From positions 2,356,001 to 2,420,000 of the forward strand of contig NC_072813.1 of the NCBI RefSeq assembly GCF_003013715.1: DNA of 64,000 bases, in the 5' to 3' direction. The position numbers and the translations under genes were made by a program. This DNA comes from Candidozyma auris (Eukaryota > Ascomycota > Pichiomycetes > Serinales > Metschnikowiaceae). The stretch's first letter is position 1; each line of letters opens with the position of its first letter. Of the stretch, positions 9,563-19,697 are shown piece by piece. The notes under the pieces are model-generated. The model was not told the origin of the DNA. It searched no databases and saw only the letters and a list, made by a program, of their open reading frames with translations.

Positions 9563-10893
9563 CTCCACAGAAATATTTGGAGGGAAAAAGGTGAAGTAGA
9601 AGGTGGTGAAGATTTATAGGACTAGTGGTGAAAAAAAGGTCAACAACCGCGGATGGAATGTGCAGATATAGCAAGAAAAGGGGAAGAAGGCGTTGGAGAT
9701 GCCGATTAGGTGAGGTAATGAGAATGAGGGGAAGAGAAAGCTGACGTGGAAAAAAATTTATCGTTAATATTTGTTTAGGCTAGCGGTTAGTATCTTGTCT
9801 CTTCTAGTGGACTGGTCTGAGTCGCCAGCTGCGCACAAAGATGTCTCAAAAGCGTGTTTGAGACCATGTGGAATTTGCACTGTGGGGGCACGAAACGTCA
9901 TCTGTACAAACGGGGTTTGAAGGGATTTCAAACGATGTTGCATTGAAAATTCATGCAGAGAACGAAGTTTACTGGCTGCTCCAACTAAGCGTGTTATGAT
10001 TCGATGAGAGCGTTGGACGAGTGGGGCCCATTGTTTGCAGCCATTACAATGACTCGGTAGTCATCGCGATGGCCCATATATAAGAGAATGGGGTGAAAAA
10101 AAAAATATAAATCTGAAACTAAATGCATTCTGGATGCCTGATTCCGCTTATGTTGCGTTGGCCTTTCATCCCTTTTTGTAATTTATTTTTTTTTTTGTTC
10201 TTGTTTTGTACGTGAGAATGGGCAAATGGGAATTTTCTCTTTATGGCACTTTTCTGAGTCGCGTCTGCATTTGATGCTGCCAGCAGCGTGCTGGGCGGTG
10301 GTGTGTGGGTTTTCTTTCTGAAGAGGTGAAGGGCCCTTGAAGGTTTTTGTACTTTTGTATCTGATACTACTATGTATTGTATTGGATTTGTTGTTAAGAA
10401 ATGTTGGGGTGGTATCAAAAACGACCTGGTATGTGGATTTGCAAGGTCGTAGTGAGAGTATTTCGCAGCCAAAACATGAGGGTGCGAAATTCACAAGTTT
10501 GCATTATTTTCATCAAAAAACGACCTTGAATGGCTGACAATTTTATGTGATGAAGTAGCATGCGTAGCTGCAAAAAGGTTCTAAATTCCACACTGTCAAG
10601 CGTCAACGTATCGCTACGTAGAGCCATAAATTTACATTCGTGTGTGATTTTGATTAAGGCTTCTAGAGGGCTGCGTAGCATGTTGCACGGATCCACTCAC
10701 TGGGACATTGCCAATGAAACATTCACCTCCAGTTCCAATCCGTAGAACTCACCACTCTCAGCCAAATTTTCATCCCGTTAGCGGTCTTTCTTCATTCTCT
10801 GCGTGTCTTCTCCCTTTCCAACCTCCTCACTTCTCACCACTTTTCGCACCAATACTTACCCCAGACTTCATCGCCTACACCAATCTATTCTTC
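9563..10893. other. Divergent FEN1/RIB7 promoter region
   Basis: This is 1,331 bp without a credible gene. It holds two copies of the recurrent element, TTTGCAGCCA at 10034-10043 and TTCGCAGCCA at 10462-10471, plus several short A or T runs (for example near 10097 and 10186). Minor open frames on both strands have no recognisable similarity and mostly begin without ATG. Confidence 0.55.
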
Positions 10894-11700
10894 ATGAACC
10901 TTGAACCTTCCCTTGAACCCTTCCTCGAGCCGTATCTACCGAGACAAAATAACAACACGAGCTCTTCTAACGCAGACCAAGATTCCAAGAACCAACAGTC
11001 AAGCCGCCGCCCTGAGACCTCCACTTCATCACCAGAGCTCCCCTTCATCACCCTCACTTGGGCTCAGAGCTTGGATGGCCGCATAGCTGCTGCTCCTGGA
11101 ACACAGACCAAGATTTCCGGTCCTGAGACGAAGGTGATGACCCATTACCAGCGCAGCCGACACGATGCGATCTTGGTGGGCGCAGGCACTGCTACCACTG
11201 ACGATCCGAAGCTCAATTGCCGCTTTCCTGAAGTGGGCGCTCACTTTATACGGCCTGTTGTGGTTGACCCTCGCCACAGATGGAGATACTCGAGCTCTAC
11301 AGCTCGAAAGGTGTATAAGCAGGGCGCAGGTTTGGCTCCTTTTGTTGTTGTAAGTGAGAGTGTTGCGTTAGATCCTGAGGAGGTGGACATTATGGAGAAA
11401 GATGGTGGTCAATTCGTGCCATTGAGCTTGGGAAACGACTTGGTTGCCAATTGGAAACTCATCTTTGGCGCATTACACCGTTTGGGCATCTCCAGTGTGA
11501 TGGTTGAAGGAGGAGCTTTTGTTATAGAGTCGCTACTAGCACTGGCCCTTGCGGATTCTATGGTCATTACCATTGGTTCTACAATTCTAGGACGTGACGG
11601 GGTTGCTGTGTCTCCTCCTGTTTCGTTGCAACTACAAGACGTCTCCTGGTGGAAGGGACGACACGACAGTGTGATGGCCGCGAGACCAAAACGCCCATGA
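10894..11700 (+). CDS. RIB7: Riboflavin pathway reductase Rib7
   Basis: The predicted enzyme is the 2,5-diamino-6-ribosylamino-4(3H)-pyrimidinone 5'-phosphate reductase of riboflavin synthesis (NADPH-dependent, DHFR-like RibD C-terminal fold). Conserved segments are TLTWAQSLDGRIA (near residue 55), the ISGPE..MTHYQRSRHDAILVGAGTATTDDP region (near 75-105), and VMVEGGAFVIESLL near the end. The open frame reaches upstream to 10708, but only from a TTG. The first ATG giving a family-like length (268 residues) is 10894. The N-terminal 45 residues are Ser/Asn-rich and unlike the bacterial enzymes. The gene ends 44 bp from the convergent RPB5 stop. Confidence 0.92.
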   Translation: MNLEPSLEPFLEPYLPRQNNNTSSSNADQDSKNQQSSRRPETSTSSPELPFITLTWAQSLDGRIAAAPGTQTKISGPETKVMTHYQRSRHDAILVGAGTATTDDPKLNCRFPEVGAHFIRPVVVDPRHRWRYSSSTARKVYKQGAGLAPFVVVSESVALDPEEVDIMEKDGGQFVPLSLGNDLVANWKLIFGALHRLGISSVMVEGGAFVIESLLALALADSMVITIGSTILGRDGVAVSPPVSLQLQDVSWWKGRHDSVMAARPKRP

Positions 11701-11744
11701 CTCGTAACTAGACTAGTATTTTTATTTTAATATGCTATTATACA

Positions 11745-12386
11745 TCACAAGCAGATTCTGTACGATGCGTACCGGCCCGATGTCTCGGACCGTCTGATGA
11801 TCTTGACAACGTCTCCTCTCTTCAATCCCAAATAACGGGCAACAGGGTCTTCTCTTTGTATACGAGGCAACTGCGACTCCTTCAACCTGTATCTCTCCAA
11901 CAACTCCTTCTTCTCGAGCTTTGACAAACGAATGTGTTTGGGCACCAACTCGTGGTGAGTGATGTTGACAATCAAGTCGCTTTCTTGAAATACCTCGATC
12001 GTGGCGGGTGCTACGGTGGGAATCAACTTGTTGGCACTGGGCGTTATCGAGTTCTGGTAGATGAAAATACCCGTGCTGAAGTTCTTCTCAGTGATGTGAA
12101 TACAGAAGTTTCTCATGGTCTTGATACCAACAGACGCCTCGTCGCAGAACTCAACCCACAAGGAGCCCATCTCTGGAAATCTCTCCAAAGCCTCGGGCGT
12201 TGGCTGAGCCTGGAAACACATTAATTTTCTCTGTGGCTCGCCCATGGGACAGATTTTGCTTTTGAACTCATCCAACGTCATGTTGATCTCCGCGTCGGTG
12301 ATGAAGTAACCCTTGTCTCTGACCATCTCCTTCACCGTTCTGAATGTTCTCCACAAACGGGAGATTGATCTCTCGACGTCATCCAT
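11745..12386 (-). CDS. RPB5: RNA polymerase I/II/III shared subunit Rpb5 (ABC27)
   Basis: The 213-residue protein matches Rpb5 end to end. The N-terminal jaw domain opens with [21 protein letters not shown], close to the family pattern. The C-terminal assembly domain, shared with archaeal subunit H, runs from [22 protein letters not shown] to the terminal [10 protein letters not shown] and includes [19 protein letters not shown]. The product sits in all three nuclear RNA polymerases near downstream DNA. The S. cerevisiae protein is 215 residues. The start is the first ATG. It lies 132 bp downstream of the DUF1 stop on the same strand. Confidence 0.97.
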   Translation of the reverse strand: MDDVERSISRLWRTFRTVKEMVRDKGYFITDAEINMTLDEFKSKICPMGEPQRKLMCFQAQPTPEALERFPEMGSLWVEFCDEASVGIKTMRNFCIHITEKNFSTGIFIYQNSITPSANKLIPTVAPATIEVFQESDLIVNITHHELVPKHIRLSKLEKKELLERYRLKESQLPRIQREDPVARYLGLKRGDVVKIIRRSETSGRYASYRICL

Positions 12387-12518
12387 AGCGTGATATATGT
12401 GTTGGAGGGCCGGATGTGCTGTAGATGAGCCGTCTATCAGTGCGCTCTTTGGAATTTACCAGTGAGTTTCTCATCTCGAAAATTTCTTGTGCACAGCACG
12501 CCCGTACCACCAAAGTAA

Positions 12519-15500
12519 TCAATCGAACTTTCTTCTGAACTGGAGCTCAATGTCGCTGCTAGACTTCCAAATCTTGGTTTTGATTGTCTGTAGCGTCATT
12601 GTTGGGTCCAAAATCTGGCCACGACACTCTAGCTCCAACCAGTCTGAGGGTTTCCTTTTTTCTTTCATTTCCAAGGTTCTCGACTCAAATTTCTCTGTAA
12701 CGTAAAGTAACACCTTGTTCACTCGAAGCATGTTTTGCGACGTGAGTTTAAGCGAGCTTTCCAAAGGTGGGAGACGTTTGATCTTTCTCTGTGATTTGCC
12801 GCCAATTTTTTTGTCTGCTGGGTAAGATGAGTAGTCTGCCTCGAAAAGCTGGAAGGCAACCTTGGGCCAATCCTTTCGATCGTATTTATTAAACAAAATT
12901 GTGTTCCCTATCCATCTTGGAAGAGTTTGTCTGAGGTCCTTGATGAGATGGTACGTAGTGCTCATCAGCTGTACAGGGTACGTCAAAGCTGTGATCTCAT
13001 CCAAGTGGAAGCTGCAAACATCTCTGTAATTGCCAAGATCAGGAGAATTTTCAAATATGATGATTAGAAGATTTCCGGGTAGCTTTTCCACGGGTATGAA
13101 CGGACAGTACAAGGAGCCTTCATCTTTTCCACTCAACGCAGGGTCATTTGAATAGAGAGACATCGCCGTTGTAGCCGTCTTCTTGTTTCCCTGCTGATTG
13201 TAGAATTCCATGTACTTTTGTCTGTTTTGCTGGATAAGTTTAAGAATGGAGTCATCAGCAACGTTCTGGTCAGAGATGCTCGATGTGTCAGTCAAGGTGA
13301 GCGGATCATCCGCTAGGTCGCTTAAATTACTAGCAAAGGATTGAGCAGGGCTGGAATCAGGCTTGGCCACTTGGATCAGAGCAAGATTAGCTTTCGATGA
13401 CCTTCGTGAAAAGAGTCGTTTCATCTTGGATGAGTCTTCGGCCCTGCTAGAAATAGAATTCAGATCCACTTCAGAACCAGTCCCGCTGGTCTTCAGTTTT
13501 GCGCATGAAGCCCTTAGCTCTTCTCTGGCCTTTTCGTCACTCTTTAGCTCGTAGGAAGCATATTGATGAAAAATTGAATTGAGGAAAATAATCGACAATG
13601 GGTATCTCTCATCGTCAACGGCTCTTGCCATGTGTTCTTTGGCTACCTGGTTCTTCTCGAGAGCCATAAATGGGTATTGCTTCACCATTTCGTCGTAGTA
13701 AATTTCCACATTGAGAGAAGATGACTCCATTATGTACACCAAGAGTTTACCTGATCTGATCTCCACTTCACACCAGTTGCTGAACGTATCTAGCGTTTGA
13801 TTTTCTTGAACGATTTGGTCCATGGCCCGAGTCATCTCTTTCATGTCATCATCAGATAGTCTTTTGTCACTCCCTGTCTTACTTGGATATGTCTTGATCA
13901 CCCGACAAATGAACACATCCCATATTTTGATGTCTCCATTGTGATAAAGCACAACCATCCAGCGCTTGTTGTTAAGCATGCGCTTCGCCACAATAGACTT
14001 AGGACTCAATGGAAACCTTTCTATGGGGCGTGAATTGAACGCTACCGAGATAACTTGACAAGCAGGAATGGGGTTGAGCAAAATTTCCACAGGGGTCTGG
14101 TCTACTGTGGTATCCTCATCGATTGTCGTTGGCTTGAGCTCCTCCTTGTACGCATTAACAAATTCAGTAGAAGGGCCCCCATTAATACACAAAAACATCG
14201 AGTTATACTCGGCATTTCCGTCTATTGCGTCCCGCTCTATATTTGTCACCGACATCGGGTAATTGGAGAAAGATGACTGAATGTCTAATGTAGTGTCCAT
14301 TGAAAGATGGCTGACGATGTCGTAAAAGTCAGAGTTGAGATCAGATTGATCTGCTGTGGCTCCTTCTAGCTTAGCTTGGTGGTGGTCATCGTCAGTCTGG
14401 TTGTCGATGTTGACTAGATGGTCAACATACGTTCTATAGTATTGATACTTAGCCATTTGCTGAGTATCTGGAATGTAGTAACGGTAAAGTGCGTTGTATG
14501 TCGATGCGAAGATGGAGCTGTCCTCATCAACGCACAACGAAACGATTGGCGAGTCGGCTTTTGCAACCAAGGTGCAGAGTCCGAGCTTCTCATCTATAAG
14601 TGTTAGGTCAGTAGAAGTGAATGTTGGCTCCACGACATCTTCGTCGGCAATGTGTGCAGAAAGATAACTCAAATCCGTCTTCACAACATTTCCTGCCTTA
14701 TCTCCAGAGTAAAACACTTTGAAGTCAGAGATTCCAGAATCTCCAGCAAGGCCTGGAGACGAGGCATACGGAGTTGTGAGACTCCAAACCGGGTCATCGT
14801 GCATTTCAAAGTTTTTGTATACCTTGAAGTTACGCATGTCCCATAGCTTCACTGTCGAGTCAGAAGAACCGCTCAAGATGAAGTCTGAGTTCATCAAAAG
14901 GCACCTGACATTATCTTGGTGCCCCACTAACTTTCTAATAAGGTTGGCACCTCCTTCTTTCGAGATACGCCGATCGTATAAGTTGATTGTGTTGCTGGGC
15001 CCGCCAGCAGAGACCAAGTTGCTGTGATTATTTGCCAAAGCGTATACGGAAGAAGGAAGGTGGGGAGCACCGGAGAAGTTGGGAAAGTGCAGAATCGGTT
15101 TTAATGTCTTGAGGTCCCAGATCGCAACCGTTCCGTCAAGGCCACCACTCACAACAAGGTTCTGCAGGGCAATGGACAGAAGCTTTTTGACGTAGTCCGT
15201 ATGGACGTTGCAGAACTTATGTACATCGTTCTCATCTTTGGTATTGAGATTGATCAACTTCAAGGAAAGATCTGCCAGAGCAGTCACCAACGACCTGTCC
15301 CCGTTCACAAGCTTGATATCGTTGATCCAATCGAAATGAGTGTTTCTATTCAGTGTCGCCGAAGAGTCGTACATTGTGGAAAGGTCCCGATGCTGAAGAG
15401 ATGTAGACAGTATGGCCGTCTCTAACTTGAGAAGCTGCTCATTGAGATCCTGAACTAGCAGCTCTTCTGAATCGGACTCCCCCATGTTGAACAGCGGCAG

Positions 15501-15671
15501 GCTGGGCCCGTCTATTTGGGGACTCCATACTTTCACCACTCCGTCTCTGCCTCCAGTGAATAGACACTTGGACTTCGCCAGGAGCTGCATAGCATTGATG
15601 GGCAAGATGTGATTCTCGTTGGCGCTTGTGTCGCCTAGCACATACGAGAGCCCCTTCCGAACACGGGACAT
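12519..15671 (-). CDS. DUF1: WD40 protein of the WDR48/Duf1 family
   Basis: A protein of 1,050 residues. The N-terminal half is a WD40 propeller; visible blades include CLFTGGRDGVVKVWSP, LVVSGGLDGTVAIWDLKT and LSGSSDSTVKLWDMRN. The C-terminal third (about 850-1050) is the DUF3337 region of WDR48 homologues and ends in a ubiquitin-like strand pattern. Yeast Duf1 binds and activates the deubiquitinases Ubp9 and Ubp13. A Ser-rich linker (about 730-850) includes a basic RRSSKANL patch that could be a kinase target. One copy of the recurrent 10-bp element lies 242 bp upstream of the ATG. Confidence 0.9.
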   Translation of the reverse strand: MSRVRKGLSYVLGDTSANENHILPINAMQLLAKSKCLFTGGRDGVVKVWSPQIDGPSLPLFNMGESDSEELLVQDLNEQLLKLETAILSTSLQHRDLSTMYDSSATLNRNTHFDWINDIKLVNGDRSLVTALADLSLKLINLNTKDENDVHKFCNVHTDYVKKLLSIALQNLVVSGGLDGTVAIWDLKTLKPILHFPNFSGAPHLPSSVYALANNHSNLVSAGGPSNTINLYDRRISKEGGANLIRKLVGHQDNVRCLLMNSDFILSGSSDSTVKLWDMRNFKVYKNFEMHDDPVWSLTTPYASSPGLAGDSGISDFKVFYSGDKAGNVVKTDLSYLSAHIADEDVVEPTFTSTDLTLIDEKLGLCTLVAKADSPIVSLCVDEDSSIFASTYNALYRYYIPDTQQMAKYQYYRTYVDHLVNIDNQTDDDHHQAKLEGATADQSDLNSDFYDIVSHLSMDTTLDIQSSFSNYPMSVTNIERDAIDGNAEYNSMFLCINGGPSTEFVNAYKEELKPTTIDEDTTVDQTPVEILLNPIPACQVISVAFNSRPIERFPLSPKSIVAKRMLNNKRWMVVLYHNGDIKIWDVFICRVIKTYPSKTGSDKRLSDDDMKEMTRAMDQIVQENQTLDTFSNWCEVEIRSGKLLVYIMESSSLNVEIYYDEMVKQYPFMALEKNQVAKEHMARAVDDERYPLSIIFLNSIFHQYASYELKSDEKAREELRASCAKLKTSGTGSEVDLNSISSRAEDSSKMKRLFSRRSSKANLALIQVAKPDSSPAQSFASNLSDLADDPLTLTDTSSISDQNVADDSILKLIQQNRQKYMEFYNQQGNKKTATTAMSLYSNDPALSGKDEGSLYCPFIPVEKLPGNLLIIIFENSPDLGNYRDVCSFHLDEITALTYPVQLMSTTYHLIKDLRQTLPRWIGNTILFNKYDRKDWPKVAFQLFEADYSSYPADKKIGGKSQRKIKRLPPLESSLKLTSQNMLRVNKVLLYVTEKFESRTLEMKEKRKPSDWLELECRGQILDPTMTLQTIKTKIWKSSSDIELQFRRKFD

Positions 15672-16543
15672 GACTGAAGCGTGTAGTTTATGTGTATTTA
15701 GGCTGGATAGAGGTGGATGGATAGACTCCGAGTTAGCGAACAGTTGTATGTAGGTGGTTTTTTGTGCCTTACAAATGGGGAACTTGAAATAGGGGAATTG
15801 CAGAGAAAGGATGTGAATAAGTGTTTTTTAGGGGAATTTTAAATAGAGAATAACTGCAATTGCCAGAGGAGTCATCCTTTTGCTGAAAGCATGTGTCTTA
15901 TGGTAGAGGCTGTTTGCAGCCAACAGTCGCAGCTAACATATACTACTACCAGCGAGATCGAACGCATAATTTTCTAACGAAGTCTGTGGGTTGTATTGGA
16001 AATGTGAGGTCATTGGATTTCGTGAGGAAGGAGTCGGGGACCTGAGAGCGCCAATTTGTTTGTGGCAGATGCAATCTCCTTCCATTAGTATATGGAAAGA
16101 GCCCACCGCTCACAATTCCGAGGTTCCTTTTTTTTTTTATATAAAATTCCCCAATATGTGCTTTTGTTTCACTATCAGGTACTCGTTCGCCAAGCAGCTT
16201 CGAACGCAATGCCCAGGACTTGTATTTTTTAATAAGTAACATTACCCTCTTCCTGTAATTACTTAACCGTGCAATCGAGTGAGAGATAAAAGGAGACGTA
16301 CCTTTGACGTCTTCTTGTAAACTTCAGCAGCCAGCCAGAGAAAGGCATCAAAAATTGCACGAAATGTTGCAGCCGGGGGAAATGTCTCTAAAACGTGTAG
16401 GCTCAAAAAATGACACAAACATTCCACTATAAGATGACTTGTCCCGTAATTTAGATTATAAGGATAGACAGATCCTTCTACAGCAGACCTTCCGCAGGTC
16501 TCTGTAACTCACGTAGATTCATTGCCCATTGTCTCATTGACCA
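15672..16543. other. DUF1 upstream region and MHF1 3' flank
   Basis: 872 bp with no credible gene. TTTGCAGCCA is at 15913-15922, and a looser GTTGCAGCCGG occurs near 16368. A T run (about 16130-16138) and AT-rich stretches lie between. Two short overlapping open frames at 15946-16242 on opposite strands look like chance. Confidence 0.5.
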
Positions 16544-16831
16544 CTAGTGACCTTTGCTGCTCTTTTCGAACTCCTTAAGCGCTTCGGTCAAGGACTCGTT
16601 CTTCCTCACCACCATGTACATGTCAGCAGGCTTGATCACGTTGCGCCCAGCGTGATCTGCAAAAAGCTCCAAGTCAGTGCCCAAGGTGACCATTTGATTA
16701 TACACAATTTCCACTAGCGAGGCCACAAACGACGGGCTCGCCGAGACAGATAGCTCACTTGCCCGTTTCTCGACGATTTTGGCCACGGTCAAGTACACCG
16801 AAGCCTTTAGCTGTGCTTCTAAGTCCTCCAT
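16544..16831 (-). CDS. MHF1: Mhf1 / CENP-S histone-fold protein
   Basis: A 95-residue protein with the single histone fold of CENP-S. Helices include LKASVYLTVAKIVEKRA, SPSFVASLVEIVYNQM and the loop DLELFADHAGRNVIKPADM, the usual histone-fold signature of this family. Mhf1 pairs with Mhf2 (CENP-X). The heterotetramer binds branched DNA with the Mph1/FANCM helicase and also works at the kinetochore. Length agrees with the 90 residues of S. cerevisiae. Upstream lies a 13-bp tandem repeat. Confidence 0.9.
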   Translation of the reverse strand: MEDLEAQLKASVYLTVAKIVEKRASELSVSASPSFVASLVEIVYNQMVTLGTDLELFADHAGRNVIKPADMYMVVRKNESLTEALKEFEKSSKGH

Positions 16832-16956
16832 GTTGAATTAGTGGGGTGAAGGTCTTTGAAGATAATGGTGAAGCCAGAAAATGAAGTGCTAACAAATGTA
16901 AGGAACGTTTGTGTTTTGGTTGCTCTGCGGTGCTTGCCTGGGAAAGTTCGATTCTT

Positions 16957-17008
16957 GAGTATGGTAGATGAGTATTGTAGATGAGTATTGTAGATGAGTA
17001 TTGTAGAT
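16957..17008. repeat. Four tandem copies of a 13-bp unit
   Basis: GAGTATTGTAGAT is repeated exactly at 16970-16982, 16983-16995 and 16996-17008. A first copy with one change lies at 16957-16969. The array starts 126 bp upstream of the MHF1 start codon. Confidence 0.92.
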
Positions 17009-17403
17009 AGGCTCAGAATTGAGTACGATATCTTTACTCACTTGGTCACGTATGGTGAACGTAACGTTCAAGTTTGAAAGGGATACGAATCCAGTTTCTT
17101 TTTGAAAATTGTCAAAGCACCGCTTTAGATTTCAAGACTCTGAAAGCTTCACGTCAAATCGCAATCAAGTGCCTCACCTAGAGTATTCACTCATCTACAG
17201 TATACGGCTGGTGAAATGGAAAATTCGCGTCCACTGTGCCTTACAAAACTATCAAGGACTACACGCTTTTTCACAAAAGTAAGGGAATTTAGGAAATTTG
17301 AAAACATCACCATCACCAAGAAGGCTATAAAAACTGAATTTCCCCTCCAATTTTCATTCAATTGCTTTTCGCTGGCAAAATTGACTATCTATCCCTCCTG
17401 GCT

Positions 17404-17453
17404 ACGCGATACCCTGATTCGCGTAATTAGTATTCCGGATTAGGGCAGACGCG
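17404..17453. promoter_or_regulatory. Cluster of MluI cell-cycle box cores upstream of CDC6
   Basis: ACGCG at 17404-17408, CGCGT at 17420-17424 and ACGCG at 17449-17453 lie 142-191 bp before the CDC6 ATG. ACGCG is the core bound by MBF, which drives G1/S transcription of replication genes in ascomycetes. The sites are seen; binding is inferred. Confidence 0.6.
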
Positions 17454-17594
17454 CTTTGCAAATGTATAAGGTCGCTACATCTTCTCACGATACAGATCCA
17501 CAACGATTATTCATTTCTGATAACAGTATACTTTCCTTTCAATCGCTCTATTCCACTTACTTTCGCTCCTTATTTTCGTTCATTTCACTCATTA

Positions 17595-19058
17595 ATGCCT
17601 AATATGAAAAGATCAGCACAGTATCTGGAGACCTCATCCAAGAGAAGAGCACTTCAGCCAGTGTCATCTAACCAGCTAGCTACACCTCCCACGACGCCAG
17701 AAAAGAAGTCGGTGATTGACTTGGGACTGCAATTGTCGAAACAGGGGGTCAGAAAACTCGACTTCTCCGATTCTGTGTATGCTAAAGCAAAAGGAGTTTT
17801 CCAGAGAGGTGCTCGAGATGAGACAAGAGACTGCCTAGTGGGCAGAGAAGAGGAGGCACACAAGTTCTCTAGTTTTCTCAAAACTAGTATTGTGGAGAAC
17901 AAGTGCAATTCGTTGTACATCTCGGGCCCCCCAGGAACTGGCAAAACCGCTCAGGTGAACTTATCGCTCGACAGACTCACCGGGGGCTCTCAAAAACACG
18001 TATACGACTTGTACTCGAGAAAAGTGCAGGTGATGCGAGTCAATTGCATGACGGTAGGCAGGGCCGAGAATGTGTTTCACGAAATCTACTGCCACGTCAC
18101 GGGCCAGAACCACGGGCACAGAAAAACCTTTGACGATGTCTACGAGTACTTGACCAGCGGTTGTAACGTCGACGCTCTAGTGGTCATGCTCGATGAGATG
18201 GACTACTTGATCACAAAGGATCAGCAGGTGTTATTCCAGCTCTTTCAGTGTGCATCGACCCTCAAAAGCCTGGTGTTTCTGACAAAGTTGGTGCTCGTGG
18301 GCATCTCCAACGCCTTGGATCTCACAGATAAGTTCCTTCCTCGCCTCCGGTCTAACGGCTATACGCCTGAATCGTTGCAGTTTTTGCCATACACGGGCGA
18401 ACAGGTGAGACAGGTGATCATCAGCAAACTCCGTTCTCTAGTAGATAAGGAGAACGCCGACTCAATGAGTGAAATCCCCATCATGCATCCTGTGGCCATC
18501 CAACTTTGCTGCAAGAAATGTGTCGCCGTCACTGGTGACTTAAGAAAGGCATTCGATATCTGCTACAAGAGCATTGAGTTGGTAGAAAGGCAAACAAAGC
18601 AGCAAACGGCCGTGGACAAATTGACGTTTGCCAATGCTCCAAAAGTGCTCATCAACCACGTTGCCCAAGTATGTGCCGCCACGTTTGGTGACACATCGCA
18701 AAGTAAAATCAAGTCTCTCAACTTGCTCCAAAAAGCTGTGCTCTGCTGTCTTTTCAACCACGACAGAAGCTCCTCCTCCACTTTGACGGTCAACAAGCTC
18801 TTCGACTTCTACACGAAACACACGGCACAGGTGGCCGATATGATGTTGGGGACACTCAGAAAGGGAGAATTTTTGGAGATCATATCAGCTATGGAAGCAT
18901 CGTCGGTGATTGTGCTTGCCTCCACTTCGAGAACGTGTACTGGGTTGGTTGACGTGGGCAGCAAGAGTGTGCGCCCCAACGTTTCCTATGACGACATCAG
19001 CAGAGCCATCCAGGACGTAGGTGTTCTTCGAAGACTATTTAATCATTCAAGCATATAG
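17595..19058 (+). CDS. CDC6: Replication licensing ATPase Cdc6
   Basis: 487-residue AAA+ protein. Walker A is GPPGTGKT (111-118), Walker B is VVMLDEMD (196-203), and the sensor-1 region is LVGISNALDLTDKFLPRL. A winged-helix domain fills the C-terminal third. Cdc6 joins ORC at origins and loads MCM2-7 in G1. The N-terminus is short, basic and carries TPPTTPEKK, a full CDK consensus at Thr34, consistent with cell-cycle control of the protein. A second ATG three codons in (17604) is equally possible. Three CTG codons (in the contexts YLET, GLQL and FLTK) would read as serine in a CTG-clade species. Upstream MBF cores fit G1/S expression. Confidence 0.95.
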   Translation: MPNMKRSAQYLETSSKRRALQPVSSNQLATPPTTPEKKSVIDLGLQLSKQGVRKLDFSDSVYAKAKGVFQRGARDETRDCLVGREEEAHKFSSFLKTSIVENKCNSLYISGPPGTGKTAQVNLSLDRLTGGSQKHVYDLYSRKVQVMRVNCMTVGRAENVFHEIYCHVTGQNHGHRKTFDDVYEYLTSGCNVDALVVMLDEMDYLITKDQQVLFQLFQCASTLKSLVFLTKLVLVGISNALDLTDKFLPRLRSNGYTPESLQFLPYTGEQVRQVIISKLRSLVDKENADSMSEIPIMHPVAIQLCCKKCVAVTGDLRKAFDICYKSIELVERQTKQQTAVDKLTFANAPKVLINHVAQVCAATFGDTSQSKIKSLNLLQKAVLCCLFNHDRSSSSTLTVNKLFDFYTKHTAQVADMMLGTLRKGEFLEIISAMEASSVIVLASTSRTCTGLVDVGSKSVRPNVSYDDISRAIQDVGVLRRLFNHSSI

Positions 19059-19697
19059 CTCAAAGAGCTTTCAGAGTCAATGACTCCTCTGTATTATACT
19101 TAATAGATTCTGAATATTAACAAATGAAAGCTACATGTAAGAAAAAGAGGATGAGGTTAGAGAAGTCTCAGTTTGATATTAGTCAATTGTAGTCAATGAA
19201 CTGGGAACAATTCGACTATATTTGCTTTTGTTAACCAGATTTGCAGCCATTACGTTCGCATCTACTAATAGGCAAGCGATAGTAGTGGTCGTGACATATC
19301 AACTATTCACCTGAACAAAACACATATCACAAAAAGTGCTATCAACCTATGATACCGCAAAAGAAACTGGATTCCAGAAGAAATCTCGTAGTGCTTTAAA
19401 CTCACTGGTTGGTAGGTGCTCACGTGACAGCCAGCACATATCCCTGGTTGCCTGGTGCACGGATGCGTCATAAGCGATATCCAACTAAAAAAACCTCTTC
19501 AAGCCTTTTCCTGAAACCCCATAGTAAACACCTTTCAGCCGTCAAAAATCCTGCTGTAAAGCGCATAAGCAGAAGCGAATTTATAACCGGGCCACATCAG
19601 TTGAATCACGCAAGCATCAAAGTCAGTAAAATCCGCGACACAAGCAAACATCATCATAATAACATCTATCATCACATAACTCCAACATCTATCGAAC
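19059..19697. other. CDC6-SNT1 intergenic region
   Basis: 639 bp. TTTGCAGCCA at 19240-19249, extended to TTTGCAGCCATTACG, is the only structured element I see. It lies about 450 bp before the SNT1 start. Confidence 0.5.
19240..19249 (+). promoter_or_regulatory. Recurrent TTTGCAGCCA element (SNT1 flank)
   Basis: Exact copy continuing as CATTACG, the same right flank as the copy at 10034. Probably the site of a common factor. Confidence 0.6.

Larger units (their letters stand above)
16832..17594. other. Divergent MHF1/CDC6 promoter region
   Basis: 763 bp without a gene. It contains a four-copy 13-bp repeat (16957-17008) nearer MHF1 and a cluster of three ACGCG/CGCGT cores (17404-17453) nearer CDC6. 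A short open frame at 17216-17443 shows no similarity I know. Confidence 0.6.

Noticed and set aside
8834..9619. 261-codon frame opposite the elongase
   Set aside because: Shadow of FEN1 codons; the Gln/Val-rich product has no family features.
10708..10893. N-terminal extension of RIB7
   Set aside because: Opens with TTG and adds 62 residues with no relation to the reductase; the ATG at 10894 is a better start.
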